In this document: positions 17,735 to 27,143 of the stretch, one piece after another
Layout of the letters: every line of letters starts with the position of its first letter
Position numbering within the stretch: the first letter of the stretch is position 1
Assembly (NCBI GenBank): GCA_001898485.1
Contig: MKTY01000019.1
Coordinates: 1-64,000, forward strand
DNA: 64,000 bases
Source of the DNA: Sphingobacteriales bacterium 46-32
GTDB lineage: Bacteria > Bacteroidota > Bacteroidia > Chitinophagales > Chitinophagaceae
Direction of reading: 5' to 3'
Made by a program: the position numbers and the translations under genes
The notes under the pieces: generated by a model
Database searches by the model: none
Told to the model about the DNA's origin: nothing
Seen by the model: only the letters and a program-made list of their open reading frames with translations

Positions 17735-19756
17735 TTATTTAGTTGGGTTTAGTGACAATAAGTTTATCTGCTGGCCGGCATGTACAGCATCTATATTCAA
17801 ACCGCTGGCAATAGTCATGGTGACTGTTCCGCCTTCTTCGCCAATCACCACAGGGCCGGCTGTGGCTTCGATACCGGCAGAACCCACTACACCCATATCG
17901 GAAGGAATGAAATCGCTTCCCACTGTGATGAACATCTGGGCTCCGATGCTGCCACCAAGAAAAGGAGCTTCGATATTGCCACCCACTCCGGCACCGATAG
18001 TGAACTCCCCTGTTCTGAAATTCTGTGAAATGCTGCCGATGACGGCTTCGCCGGCTTCGAGGGTCCAGCCATTGCAATTGGATTTAAAACTCCCCACGCC
18101 AAACGGAATCTTTACAGAGAATGGACAGTTGCCCGGATTTTCATCGGCGTTGATATTGGGCTTCTGTGCGGCTGTTTGTTTTTCACACTGGTAAACGATC
18201 GTATGCGCTACATCCAGCGCCTGCAGGTTGCCATAATCATCCACAGTTTTCAGAAGGCTGTGAGCGATCTGATAAAACTTTTGGTTATACATGGTTTGCG
18301 TTACCAGGAACCTGTTCCAGTACAACTGCTGATTGGTATAATCGTAGAAGTCGTAGATATTCCGGCTTACAAATTCATCTACCAGCTCGGTTGTTTTTTT
18401 AAGGTATTTGTTGAGCTCTTCTTTTTGTGCTTTACAGGCTTCATAGGAGTCGGGAATGTCGGATCTTATTTGTTTCGTGACGGCCTTCAGGTCGTCCTGC
18501 ATTTTTGCCATCTTCAGACGGAGCGCGTTATATTGCGGGCCAATGCGCATGGCAAAATCATTAAAATACAGGTCTGCCTGCATGGTCATAAACCTTGCTT
18601 TTTTGGACAGGAAAGTATTGCTGGTATAGCCGCCCCATAAAGCCAGCTTTTCGGTGCTGGTCATCTTTGCCGTCTGTGCTTCAAACTCACTGTTGGCCTT
18701 TTGCAGTTTTCTGACCCAGTCTTCTTCCACGCGGTGTATCTGTAATCTTTTTTCAATGGACTCTTCTACTTCTTCGAAACGGAGGGCGCAGGGACGAACT
18801 TTGTATTTTTCGGGTGAAAAAGTTTCCGGCACTTTCACCCGCATGGCAGCATAGTTGAGTTTAATATTTTTCTGTGATGCGAGCTTTTCCAGCGTTTCGG
18901 AATAGCCGTCTTTCATTACTTTTTCAATATAGGGAGCGGCTGCCGCCGGATTACTTCCATTTGCTTCTATAAAACCCATACCGCAGTTGGCCGATACATT
19001 GCCGGGATTCGCGGCCAGTGCCCGCATGAAACAGGTTTTGGCCTTATCTTTTTCTCCTAATGAAAGGTAGGATTGCCCCATGTTGCTTAGCAGCAGATCG
19101 GATTTATACCTGGTATTGAGGTATTCGAGTAGAGGAAGGGCATGTTGCGGATAGCCGGACTGATGCAGGATGGCGGTCAGGTTTTCCTGCGATACGGCTA
19201 CGCTTTTATTAATAATTGCTACGCAAATAGCTGCATAGACCGAAGCATCTATGTGCTGCTCCATAAAGAACAAAACGGGCAGATTGTTGAGCTGTGTTGC
19301 ATTGCCCTTATTTTTATCGGCCAGCAGGTCAATATTGTTTTTTATATCCACCGGAACTTTTGCGGATATTTCTTTTTTCAATCGCATCAGGTAAGCGTCG
19401 TACTGCGGGGCAGTCGTTATTTTGGGAAGCCCGCCTAACAGTGCGACCTGTTTTTTGGGAATATCGGTTGACTGGCTTTTGGAAAGCCCTGTGGTGCCTT
19501 TGGGTGAGCTGGTCGTAGTGTTATTGTTGACGGCATTGATGGCATTATCCATTTTTTGCCCCATTCCCATGGCATTCATGGTGCTGTCGTACAGTCTTCT
19601 TGCTTCGGGGCTCATTTTGGATAATTGATCGTTGAGTTTTTTCTGCGCTTCTGCCAGTTTTTTCTTATTGGCTTCCATTTCTTCTTTGGAAGGTTTTTGG
19701 GCAAAGACAACGACCGTGAGTATGCTGAATAGAATATAGAGTCCAGTTTTTTTCAT
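17735..19756 (-). CDS. Exported TPR-containing protein of unknown function
   Basis: The ATG at 19756 gives a normal signal peptide (MKKTGLYILFSILTVVVFAQ); the frame is open for 82 more codons upstream, but that part is not signal-like and overlaps the promoter area. The 673-residue protein has a Lys/Glu-rich helical start, a middle section with tetratricopeptide character (SNMGQSYLSLGEKDKAKTCF, ALAANPGNVSANCGMGF), a helical region, and a Gly-rich C-terminal part (FTIGAGVGGNIEAPFLGGSI) that may be beta-structured. No catalytic motif is seen. It heads a probable two-gene operon with the 16431-17711 gene and is divergent from a TPR sensor kinase, which makes it a candidate target or partner of that system. 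Confidence 0.75.
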   Translation of the reverse strand: MKKTGLYILFSILTVVVFAQKPSKEEMEANKKKLAEAQKKLNDQLSKMSPEARRLYDSTMNAMGMGQKMDNAINAVNNNTTTSSPKGTTGLSKSQSTDIPKKQVALLGGLPKITTAPQYDAYLMRLKKEISAKVPVDIKNNIDLLADKNKGNATQLNNLPVLFFMEQHIDASVYAAICVAIINKSVAVSQENLTAILHQSGYPQHALPLLEYLNTRYKSDLLLSNMGQSYLSLGEKDKAKTCFMRALAANPGNVSANCGMGFIEANGSNPAAAAPYIEKVMKDGYSETLEKLASQKNIKLNYAAMRVKVPETFSPEKYKVRPCALRFEEVEESIEKRLQIHRVEEDWVRKLQKANSEFEAQTAKMTSTEKLALWGGYTSNTFLSKKARFMTMQADLYFNDFAMRIGPQYNALRLKMAKMQDDLKAVTKQIRSDIPDSYEACKAQKEELNKYLKKTTELVDEFVSRNIYDFYDYTNQQLYWNRFLVTQTMYNQKFYQIAHSLLKTVDDYGNLQALDVAHTIVYQCEKQTAAQKPNINADENPGNCPFSVKIPFGVGSFKSNCNGWTLEAGEAVIGSISQNFRTGEFTIGAGVGGNIEAPFLGGSIGAQMFITVGSDFIPSDMGVVGSAGIEATAGPVVIGEEGGTVTMTIASGLNIDAVHAGQQINLLSLNPTK

Positions 19757-20016
19757 TGTAGAGGTACTTTTTAGTGAAAACATTTTTAATGAAAATTGCA
19801 CCATGTTGCTGCTGGTACGTGGGGTAAACGCATTGACAGAAAAGTTCAGTTTATCCGCCTTTATGAAGTAAAAATAGTGGCAGACAAACCCTGCGTCTAT
19901 CGTTAAAAAAGATGATTTTGCGGGGAGTATTCCGGAAATCATTAAAAAACAGGATATGGAATAAACGGCTTTAATACTTATTTTGTAGTTGCCCCATACC
20001 ATTCAATACCCCTTAT

Positions 20017-21966
20017 ATGAGGAAACTAGTAGTTTGTTTAGCCGGATTTTTAAGCGTAATTACCCATGTTTCAGCGCAGGCATCATCCGATAAAGACAGT
20101 TTGCTGCAAAGGGTGACAACAGCAATGGAGGATACTGCCAAAATCAGGCTTTTACTCACTATTCAGAAATTATATTCCCAGAGTAATTTCGACAGTTCTT
20201 TTCATTATCTGAATCTGGCCAATGAGCTGGCCCAAAAGCTGAAATCAGATAAGTTTGCGTATGCGATCAACAACAAATTTTCCATCTACTATTATTTCAA
20301 CAACGATTATTACAAGTCGATTGACTATGCATTGAAGGCAAAGGAGATTGCCGAAAAGCAGCGTGATATGATATTGCTTGCAAGAATGTACAACAACATT
20401 GCAGGCATTCATAATCACTTCAACCGTCCCAAAAATGCCATTGAGTATACCCTCAGGTGTCTTGATATTATCGAAAAAGCCACCGATAAGGACAGTACGG
20501 ATTTTGCCAGCTTTAATATTACGGCATCGGAAACCTATGGCAATCTGCGACAGTTTGATAAAGCTGTCTTTTTTGCGCGAAAAGGTATTGAATATGGAAA
20601 AAAGTTTGACGATGCCGGTTCGGTAATGAATGGTCTGAATAACCTTTCTGTGTTTTATGCTCAATTGAATAAGCTGGATAGTGCTGTAGCGGCAAATAAA
20701 GAACAGCTGCAACTGGCGAAGGATTATCAAAGTGTGGTATATATCAACTATGCACTCATAAATCTGTGCTATAACAATTTCAGAAACGGTGATGCAAAAG
20801 CCGTTGAAAAATATGCCGGTGAATTAAAGCAGTCTATACAGGAGTTTCCTGACAAACAACTTTCAGCAGAAGCCAATGTTGCATTTGCATTTGATTTCAT
20901 ATGCCGGAAAAAATATAGCGAGGCACGGGCAGAGTTGGAAAAAGGGATTGAAACAGCAAAGGCAATGAACAATGTCATTTCCCTGGAAAATTTATATAAC
21001 GCTTTTACCACTGTCTGTTATTTACAGGGAAACATTAAGGAAGCCGAACTGTACACTTACAAAAGAGATTCTGTTGTAAGCGAACGGAACCTGGCTGATT
21101 TGAATTTGTATACAAGGGATCTGGAAACAAAGTATGAGACAGAAAAGAAAGAAGCCCGTATACAACTGCAGCAGACCGAACTCCGGCAAAGACGCAATCT
21201 TAATTATTTTCTGATTGCAGGCTCGGCTGCGTTGCTGCTGATATTTTTGCTTAGCTACCGTAACTATCGCAACCGGCAAAAACTGCAACAGCTGCGAATA
21301 GCGGAACTCGAAACAGAGAAACAGCTTACTGCCACGGAAGCCGTATTGAAAGGCGAGGAGCAGGAGCGGACCCGTCTGGCCAAAGACCTTCATGATGGAT
21401 TGGGAGGTATGCTCAGCGGTATCAAGTATTCGTTCAGCAGTATGAAAGCCAATCTGGTAATGACACCCGAAAATATGCACACCTTTGAGCGTAACATAGA
21501 TATGCTCGACAGCTCTATCAGGGAAATGCGTCGTGTGGCCCATAATATGATGCCGGAAATACTGGTAAAATATGGCCTGGATGCTGCACTCAGAGAGTTT
21601 TGCGGTGAAATTGACCGTAGCGGTGTGCTGCGTGTGGCCTATCAGTCTATTGATATGGATACAGCCGCTATCGAACAAACTACTGCCGTTACGGTTTACC
21701 GGATTGTACAGGAGCTGGTCAACAACGCGATCAGGCATGCCGGAGCCGAAAATGTACTGGTGCAGGCGCACATTTCGCCACAGGAAAAATTGCTGACGCT
21801 GACTGTAGAAGATGATGGCAAAGGTCTTGATATGGCCCAGCTGAAACAATCATCGGGAATGGGCTGGAGCAATATTCAGCACCGTGTAGAATTTCTGAAA
21901 GGAAAAATTGATATAAATTCGGATAAAGGAAAGGGAACATCTGTTTTGATAGAAATAACCATTTAG
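20017..21966 (+). CDS. TPR-containing NarL-type sensor histidine kinase
   Basis: The 649-residue protein has a signal peptide (to about residue 21), a periplasmic tetratricopeptide region (about 50-350), a coiled segment, one membrane span (about 396-413), a linker coiled coil, and a HisKA_3 dimerisation domain with the phosphorylated His H459 in RLAKDLHDGLGG. The HATPase domain follows, with the N-box ELVNNAIRHA near 566 and the G box DDGKGLD near 599. It should autophosphorylate in response to a periplasmic signal and pass phosphate to the regulator encoded next. Stop and start overlap by one base (TAGTG), so the two are translationally coupled. Confidence 0.93.
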   Translation: MRKLVVCLAGFLSVITHVSAQASSDKDSLLQRVTTAMEDTAKIRLLLTIQKLYSQSNFDSSFHYLNLANELAQKLKSDKFAYAINNKFSIYYYFNNDYYKSIDYALKAKEIAEKQRDMILLARMYNNIAGIHNHFNRPKNAIEYTLRCLDIIEKATDKDSTDFASFNITASETYGNLRQFDKAVFFARKGIEYGKKFDDAGSVMNGLNNLSVFYAQLNKLDSAVAANKEQLQLAKDYQSVVYINYALINLCYNNFRNGDAKAVEKYAGELKQSIQEFPDKQLSAEANVAFAFDFICRKKYSEARAELEKGIETAKAMNNVISLENLYNAFTTVCYLQGNIKEAELYTYKRDSVVSERNLADLNLYTRDLETKYETEKKEARIQLQQTELRQRRNLNYFLIAGSAALLLIFLLSYRNYRNRQKLQQLRIAELETEKQLTATEAVLKGEEQERTRLAKDLHDGLGGMLSGIKYSFSSMKANLVMTPENMHTFERNIDMLDSSIREMRRVAHNMMPEILVKYGLDAALREFCGEIDRSGVLRVAYQSIDMDTAAIEQTTAVTVYRIVQELVNNAIRHAGAENVLVQAHISPQEKLLTLTVEDDGKGLDMAQLKQSSGMGWSNIQHRVEFLKGKIDINSDKGKGTSVLIEITI

Positions 21967-22580
21967 TGAAAGCGAGTGTATTTATAGTGGATGATCATTA
22001 CATGGTAATAGAAGGCATCCGCTCATTGCTGCAGTATGAAAAAGATATTGACTGGGTAGGGCATGCTACCAATGCGACCTCCTGCCTGGCCTTTCTTAAA
22101 CAGCAACGGCCCGATGTAATACTGATGGATGTAAACCTGCCTGATATGAGCGGTATCGATCTCTGCAAGCAGGTAAAGCAATTATATCCTGATGTGTTTG
22201 TACTGGGACTAAGTACCTTTAATCAGCAACCCGTTATCCGCAATATGATGGATAATGGAGCTTCGGGTTATGTATTGAAAAATGCCACGCAGGAAGAATT
22301 GCAGGAGGCCATTCAGGCCGTGATTACCGGCAAAACCTACCTGAGTATAGAGGCCGCCCAGGCCTTGCGCGAACAGGGCAATGAACTGCCTTTAATAACA
22401 CGCCGGGAAAAAGAAGTGCTGCTGCTGGTGGCCGATGGGTTTACCAATGCTGAAATAGCAGAAAAGCTGTTTATCAGCGTTCCTACCGTCAATACACATC
22501 GCAAAAGCCTGCTGAGTAAGTTTAATGTAAATAATACAGCCGGACTGATAAAACTGGCGGCGAAGCATAATCTGGTGTAA
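21966..22580 (+). CDS. NarL/LuxR-family response regulator
   Basis: The 204-residue protein has a receiver domain (acidic pair D9-D10, phospho-acceptor D55 in VILMDVNLPD, Lys 105 in GYVLK) and a C-terminal LuxR-type helix-turn-helix (about 138-200, REKEVLLLVADGFTNAEIAEKL). It starts with GTG, which shares its G with the stop codon of the kinase gene; the MKASVFIVDD opening is the usual start of the domain, so this start is well supported. It should bind promoter DNA as a dimer when phosphorylated. Likely targets include the divergent exported-protein operon upstream, but that is inference from position. Confidence 0.93.
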   Translation: MKASVFIVDDHYMVIEGIRSLLQYEKDIDWVGHATNATSCLAFLKQQRPDVILMDVNLPDMSGIDLCKQVKQLYPDVFVLGLSTFNQQPVIRNMMDNGASGYVLKNATQEELQEAIQAVITGKTYLSIEAAQALREQGNELPLITRREKEVLLLVADGFTNAEIAEKLFISVPTVNTHRKSLLSKFNVNNTAGLIKLAAKHNLV

Positions 22581-22659
22581 AATACCCGGGCAAAAGGCTT
22601 TTACCGGCCGCAGTCAACAATTGACCTTCTTATTTGTAATAAGCTGAAATAATCTTTCC

Positions 22660-23724
22660 ATGTCACTGCTCTTCAGTCCACTGACCATAAAAGGCATAAC
22701 CCTCAAAAACCGTATTGTAGTTTCTCCCATGTGCCAGTACTCATCTGCCGATGGGTTTGCTACTGACTGGCACCTTGTGCATCTGGGGAGCCGGGCCGTA
22801 GGTGGGGCATCGCTCATCATACTCGAAGCTACCGGCGTGTCGCCCGAAGCACGTATTTCTCCCCAGGACCTGGGCATCTGGAAGGAGGAGCATATCGGGA
22901 AACTGAAACAGATAACCGGCTTCCTGAAAGAGCAGGGCGCAGTAGCGGGGATTCAGCTGGCACATGCCGGACGGAAAGCTAGCACTAAAGCACCCTGGCT
23001 GGGACGTGATAAGGTGAGCCCCGAAGAGGGAGGCTGGCAGACAGTTGCGCCTTCTGCTGTGGCTTATTCACCCGGTTATCCTCAACCCATAGAACTGGAT
23101 GAAACAGGAATCCGGAAAGTGATCAGCGATTTCAGCTCGGCTGCTGAGCGCGCATTGCGGGCTGGCTTTGAAGTGATAGAGATACATGCTTCGCATGGGT
23201 ACCTGATTCACCAGTTTCTTTCCCCGCTTACGAATCTGCGTACCGATGCCTGGGGCGGAAGTTTTGACAACAGAGCGCGCTTGCTGCTCGAAGTGATAGA
23301 TGCTGTGAAAAAAGTGTTACCGGAGCAGCTGCCCTTATTTGTACGCATACCTGGCAGCGACTGGGCCGATGGCGGCTGGAACCCCGATGATGCAGTGGCA
23401 CTGGCAAAACTGCTGAAAGAAAAAGAAGTAGATGTGCTGGATGTGACTTCGGGAGGCCTGGTCTCTCAGCAGAAAATAACTGCCGGCCCGGCCTATCAGC
23501 TACCTTTCGCTTCGCGCGTTAAAAAAGAAACCGGCATACTCACATCAACCGTTGGTATGATCACCAATGCTGTGCAGGCAGAATCGATACTGGTGAATGG
23601 CGATGCTGATCTGATCATGATGGCAAGAGAGCTGTTGCGCGATCCCTATTTTCCCTTCAAAGCTGCACATGAACTGAAAGCAACTATTGACTGGCCCAAG
23701 CAGTATGAGCGGGCTAAGTTCTGA
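22660..23724 (+). CDS. namA: Old-yellow-enzyme NADPH:flavin oxidoreductase, YqjM-like
   Basis: The 354-residue cytoplasmic FMN enzyme spans the full TIM-barrel OYE fold. Diagnostic residues of the YqjM/NamA subgroup are visible: C25 and Y27 in SPMCQYSS, Gln99 and His102 in GIQLAHAGRK, and the substrate-binding pair H176/H179 followed by Tyr181 in EIHASHGYLIHQFLSP. The phosphate-binding end VNGDADLIMMARELLRDPYF is also present. These enzymes reduce the C=C bond of alpha,beta-unsaturated carbonyls and nitro compounds with NADPH and are often linked to oxidative or electrophile stress. It stands alone, 80 bp after the response regulator. Confidence 0.92.
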   Translation: MSLLFSPLTIKGITLKNRIVVSPMCQYSSADGFATDWHLVHLGSRAVGGASLIILEATGVSPEARISPQDLGIWKEEHIGKLKQITGFLKEQGAVAGIQLAHAGRKASTKAPWLGRDKVSPEEGGWQTVAPSAVAYSPGYPQPIELDETGIRKVISDFSSAAERALRAGFEVIEIHASHGYLIHQFLSPLTNLRTDAWGGSFDNRARLLLEVIDAVKKVLPEQLPLFVRIPGSDWADGGWNPDDAVALAKLLKEKEVDVLDVTSGGLVSQQKITAGPAYQLPFASRVKKETGILTSTVGMITNAVQAESILVNGDADLIMMARELLRDPYFPFKAAHELKATIDWPKQYERAKF

Positions 23725-23792
23725 TCAAAATACCGTCCAGTACGGATTTCAAATGTGAAGACGGAATGATTCATTTGTGGCAAAATGAATAG

Positions 23793-24416
23793 ATGAAAAA
23801 GAATGTAATGGCCGTTGTCACATTTGTATTGCTGATGACTGGCGTAAATGCTCAGAAGTTCAGAACCGGTATTTATGCGGGAGTAGCATTTGCCGGCCAG
23901 AAATCAGATTACTGGCAGATCACCAGCCTCCCGATTTCGGAGGGAGGTTTCAGTATGCACTATGGTATCCATTTTAATCTGCCGCTCGCAAAGCGGCTGG
24001 AGCTGGAGACAGGAATACAGAAAGTGACCCGCGGATACGCATATACCGATAACAGTAATTCCATACCTCAGGAGCAATACACCAAAATACAGGGTGCTTC
24101 AGTACCGGTGGTAGCGTTGGTACATATTCTCGACTATCCCGAAGAAGTGCCTTTTCGTTTTAGTCTCGGACTTGGTGCTTATCTGAGTTATGCCGTGAGC
24201 GGTAAAATTAGCTATGAGGATGGTACGAGTCAGAAAGCAAAATTTACCAATGCCAAACGAACAGAATTTGGTCCGCGCTGGATGGCGAAGTGGGAGTTTG
24301 CGCACAAGTTTGAATGTTATCTTTCCGGAGATATACGATCAACGAATATACTAAAGAATGGAAGCGGCTATATCAAACAGGGCAGCTTTCAGGCAGGGGT
24401 GGGTTATGTATTTTAA
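23793..24416 (+). CDS. Small outer-membrane beta-barrel protein
   Basis: The 207-residue protein has a signal peptide (ends VNAQ, residue 20) followed by alternating hydrophobic/polar strands and the start FRTGIYAGVAFAGQ and end FQAGVGYVF. A terminal aromatic (F) after strand-like residues is typical of barrels handled by the BAM machinery. It fits the porin-family/outer-membrane beta-barrel domain common in Bacteroidota. Eight strands are plausible from the size. Its function is unknown and it is not clearly in an operon. Confidence 0.8.
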   Translation: MKKNVMAVVTFVLLMTGVNAQKFRTGIYAGVAFAGQKSDYWQITSLPISEGGFSMHYGIHFNLPLAKRLELETGIQKVTRGYAYTDNSNSIPQEQYTKIQGASVPVVALVHILDYPEEVPFRFSLGLGAYLSYAVSGKISYEDGTSQKAKFTNAKRTEFGPRWMAKWEFAHKFECYLSGDIRSTNILKNGSGYIKQGSFQAGVGYVF

Positions 24417-24490
24417 TCCGCAGCCCGGAAGGTATTAACTGCATGCGTTGGCGGGCTTAAACAGAATCTTGTCTTATTTTAGTAGCCGCT

Positions 24491-26320
24491 ATGGCTACAC
24501 TCCGCGGCATATTATTACTTGTTTCTCTATTTGTATACCTGCAGGCGAATGCCCGGGATGAACGAGATTTTGGGCCAGTCAGAAAGACGATAGACAGCGG
24601 ATACCATTACCTGGGAAACTTCAATGCCCAGGAGTCCATGAAATACTTTAGAGATGCTGAACGGCAAGCGAAGCAGTTGAAAAGTGATTATTATTATGCA
24701 TCCGCTTTGTTTGGGTTGGGGCAGGCCATCTGGTATGCATTTGACTTTAAGCAAGCAGCTGATACGATAGAACTGGCCATTCGTTATTTTCCTGCCCGCC
24801 ACAGATCTGAAATCATCGGCGCTTACCGTATTCTCAGCAATATTTATGATGATATGGGAGAATATGAGAATGCATTTAAAGCCGTGCAGACGGCTTTAAG
24901 CATGAATGCCGGAGAAGGAGAAAACAATACAGTTCTTCCGCTTGTGCAGTTGGGCCGGCTTTATCAGAATATTGGTGATCTTGAATCTGCATTTTATTAT
25001 TTCCAGCAGGCCAGTGATAAAAACCCCCGAATGGGCGACTACCCTTATCGTGAGTTGCAACACAACCTGGGCAACTTATATGTAGCCAGAAACCAGCTGG
25101 ATTCTGCCGCGTATCATTATCGGTTGTCATACAAAGGAAATCCCAATGGCCGGTTGCTGAGGCTCAGAATGGGCGAATTGAAGATCCGGCAGCAACAATA
25201 CGATAGCGCCTATTATTTCCTGCAACCTCTTTATAACGAAATGCAGGAAGAGAAGGATATAAATATGCTATCGGGGGCCAGTGTTGGTCTCGCCAGAATT
25301 GCTCAGCAAAAAGGAGATTTACAGACAGCCGAAAGGTTGGCACTGGAAGCCTATTCACTTTCTTCCGAAAAAGGAATATTCCGGTTGTACAAAGAGTCGG
25401 CGGGTGTGCTGGCTTCTATCTACGAAGAACAGGGCAGGATACCAGCCGCACTGCGGTACCTGAAATTGTACGACAGCCTGAAAGACGCCGGCAATTCGGA
25501 TATATACAGGGGGCAGCTATTTGCCTTCCGGCAAAAAACACATGCAGCCGATCTGCAGGCATTGCGTGACGATAAGAAGATTGCTGAGCGTACCATCATT
25601 ATTGTTTGCCTGGCAGCGGCACTGGCCATAGCTGTAATCATTTTTCGCTACCAGCATATCCGCCTGCGTTTAAAACAACGCGCATCGGAACTGGAAATGC
25701 AGGCGCTGCGGGCCCAAATGAACCCTCATTTTATTTTCAATTGCCTGAGCGCCATCAATCATTTTATTCTCGATAACCAAAACGATAAGGCATCGGATTA
25801 TCTTACGCGTTTTTCGCGACTGGTAAGAATGGTACTGGTCAATGCCGGTAAAGATGCGATACCGCTGGAAGAAGAGCTGGATATGCTGCGGCTTTACCTG
25901 GATATGGAGCAACTTCGTTTTAAACAGGCTTTTACCTATACGATCGACATCAGGAAAGAGCAGCCCCTGTCTCAACTGCAGGTACCCTGTTTTATTTTAC
26001 AACCATTCTGTGAGAACGCTATCTGGCATGGGCTGCTGCATAAAGAAGGCCAGGGAAAGCTGGAGGTGATCCTTGAGTATAAAAATGAAAAATTAAGGGT
26101 GATCATACGCGACAATGGTATTGGCCGAAAGAAAGCGGCTGAGCTTAGTAAGAAACCGCATTCTTCTATGGGGCAACAACTGACCGAATCACGCCTCACG
26201 CTGTTCAACCAGGAACGGGATAAGCGGACCTCTATGAAAATTAATGATCTGGTAAATATCAGGGGAGAAGTTACAGGCACCGAAGTAGTTTTATTTATTC
26301 AAACCCCGTTAGTATTATGA
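24491..26320 (+). CDS. TPR-containing LytS-type sensor histidine kinase
   Basis: The 609-residue protein has a signal peptide (to about 21), periplasmic tetratricopeptide repeats (about 40-345, for example AYRILSNIYDDMGEYENAF), one membrane span (about 368-386), and a His_kinase domain with the motif QMNPHFIFNCLSAINHF (H413). A HATPase follows (N509 in LQPFCENAIWHG, DNGIGR near 541). Such kinases pair with LytTR regulators. The regulator gene overlaps the stop codon as ATGA at 26317-26320, so they form one translationally coupled unit. Confidence 0.93.
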   Translation: MATLRGILLLVSLFVYLQANARDERDFGPVRKTIDSGYHYLGNFNAQESMKYFRDAERQAKQLKSDYYYASALFGLGQAIWYAFDFKQAADTIELAIRYFPARHRSEIIGAYRILSNIYDDMGEYENAFKAVQTALSMNAGEGENNTVLPLVQLGRLYQNIGDLESAFYYFQQASDKNPRMGDYPYRELQHNLGNLYVARNQLDSAAYHYRLSYKGNPNGRLLRLRMGELKIRQQQYDSAYYFLQPLYNEMQEEKDINMLSGASVGLARIAQQKGDLQTAERLALEAYSLSSEKGIFRLYKESAGVLASIYEEQGRIPAALRYLKLYDSLKDAGNSDIYRGQLFAFRQKTHAADLQALRDDKKIAERTIIIVCLAAALAIAVIIFRYQHIRLRLKQRASELEMQALRAQMNPHFIFNCLSAINHFILDNQNDKASDYLTRFSRLVRMVLVNAGKDAIPLEEELDMLRLYLDMEQLRFKQAFTYTIDIRKEQPLSQLQVPCFILQPFCENAIWHGLLHKEGQGKLEVILEYKNEKLRVIIRDNGIGRKKAAELSKKPHSSMGQQLTESRLTLFNQERDKRTSMKINDLVNIRGEVTGTEVVLFIQTPLVL

Positions 26321-27063
26321 TAAAAGCCATAGTAGTAGATGACGAGCCTTATGCGTTGCAGGCGTTGCAGACATTGCTGAAAAAACATTGCCCGGATGTA
26401 TCAGTGATAGCCGCCTGCCATTCTGCACTGGAAGCGGAGCAGCGTATTGCCGAACTGAAACCCCAGCTGGTTTTTCTCGATATTGAAATGCCGCATCGCA
26501 ATGGCTTTGAATTGCTCGAACATTTTATGCCTGCCGACTTCCAGGTAATCTTTACCACCAGCTATGATCAGTACGCCATAAAAGCCATCCGTTTCAGCGC
26601 GCTCGATTACCTGCTCAAACCTGTAGACCCACAGGAACTGCAGGCGGCTGTAGCCAAAGTGAAGCAGCCATCGAATGAGCTGTTTACGCAACAGCTTCAG
26701 TTACTGTTGCAGTCTTTTCGTGAACCAGCGGCCAGCAGCAGGATCGCCCTTCCTACCCAGGAGGGGTTGCAGATGGTAGCTATTGATTCCATCCTGTACT
26801 GTATGGCCAGCAGTAACTACACCACGCTTGTGATGAAAGACCGGAAAAAACTGATCGTATCACGCACCCTCAAGGAAATAGAGGAAATGCTCGAAGAACA
26901 TGGTTTTCTCCGCATCCATCATTCGCATATGGTAAACGTCAATGCCATCGAAAAATATATCCGTGGCGAAGGAGGCACTGTTCTCATGATGGATGGAAAT
27001 GAACTGGATGTATCGCGCTCCCGCAAGGAAACCCTTCTGAAGACCCTACAGACGCGCCGTTAG
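26317..27063 (+). CDS. LytTR-family response regulator
   Basis: The 248-residue protein has an N-terminal receiver (D8-D9, phospho-acceptor D55 in LVFLDIEMPHRNGFELL, Lys in YLLKPVD) and a C-terminal LytTR DNA-binding domain (about 140-246, with the typical ILYCMASSNYTTLVM and HHSHMVNVNAIE). LytTR proteins bind pairs of direct repeats about two helical turns apart (family knowledge); exactly such repeats lie 2-45 bp downstream of this gene, in front of the TonB-receptor-like gene. That gene is therefore a likely target. Confidence 0.94.
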   Translation: MIKAIVVDDEPYALQALQTLLKKHCPDVSVIAACHSALEAEQRIAELKPQLVFLDIEMPHRNGFELLEHFMPADFQVIFTTSYDQYAIKAIRFSALDYLLKPVDPQELQAAVAKVKQPSNELFTQQLQLLLQSFREPAASSRIALPTQEGLQMVAIDSILYCMASSNYTTLVMKDRKKLIVSRTLKEIEEMLEEHGFLRIHHSHMVNVNAIEKYIRGEGGTVLMMDGNELDVSRSRKETLLKTLQTRR

Positions 27064-27064
27064 G

Positions 27065-27108
27065 ACCCGCAGGTTACTCGTTCATACCCGCAGACTGCTC
27101 GTTTGCAT
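27065..27108 (+). promoter_or_regulatory. Tandem direct repeats, candidate LytTR binding site
   Basis: Two imperfect copies of one unit lie in tandem: ACCCGCAGGTTACTCGTT at 27065-27082 and ACCCGCAGACTGCTCGTT at 27086-27103. The CTCGTT cores are 21 bp apart, two helical turns, as LytTR proteins require. The site lies between the LytTR gene and the TonB-receptor-like gene starting at 27144. Confidence 0.55.
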
Positions 27109-27143
27109 GCAGGCACCTGTATTACCGGGGTAGTTTTACCGGT

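Noticed and set aside
19757-20002. An 82-residue N-terminal extension of the TPR protein
   Set aside because: The internal ATG at 19756 gives a proper signal peptide and the extension crosses the promoter region of the divergent kinase gene.
21022-21849. A 275-codon minus-strand reading frame
   Set aside because: It is antisense to the histidine kinase domains, Cys/His-rich and without any domain logic.
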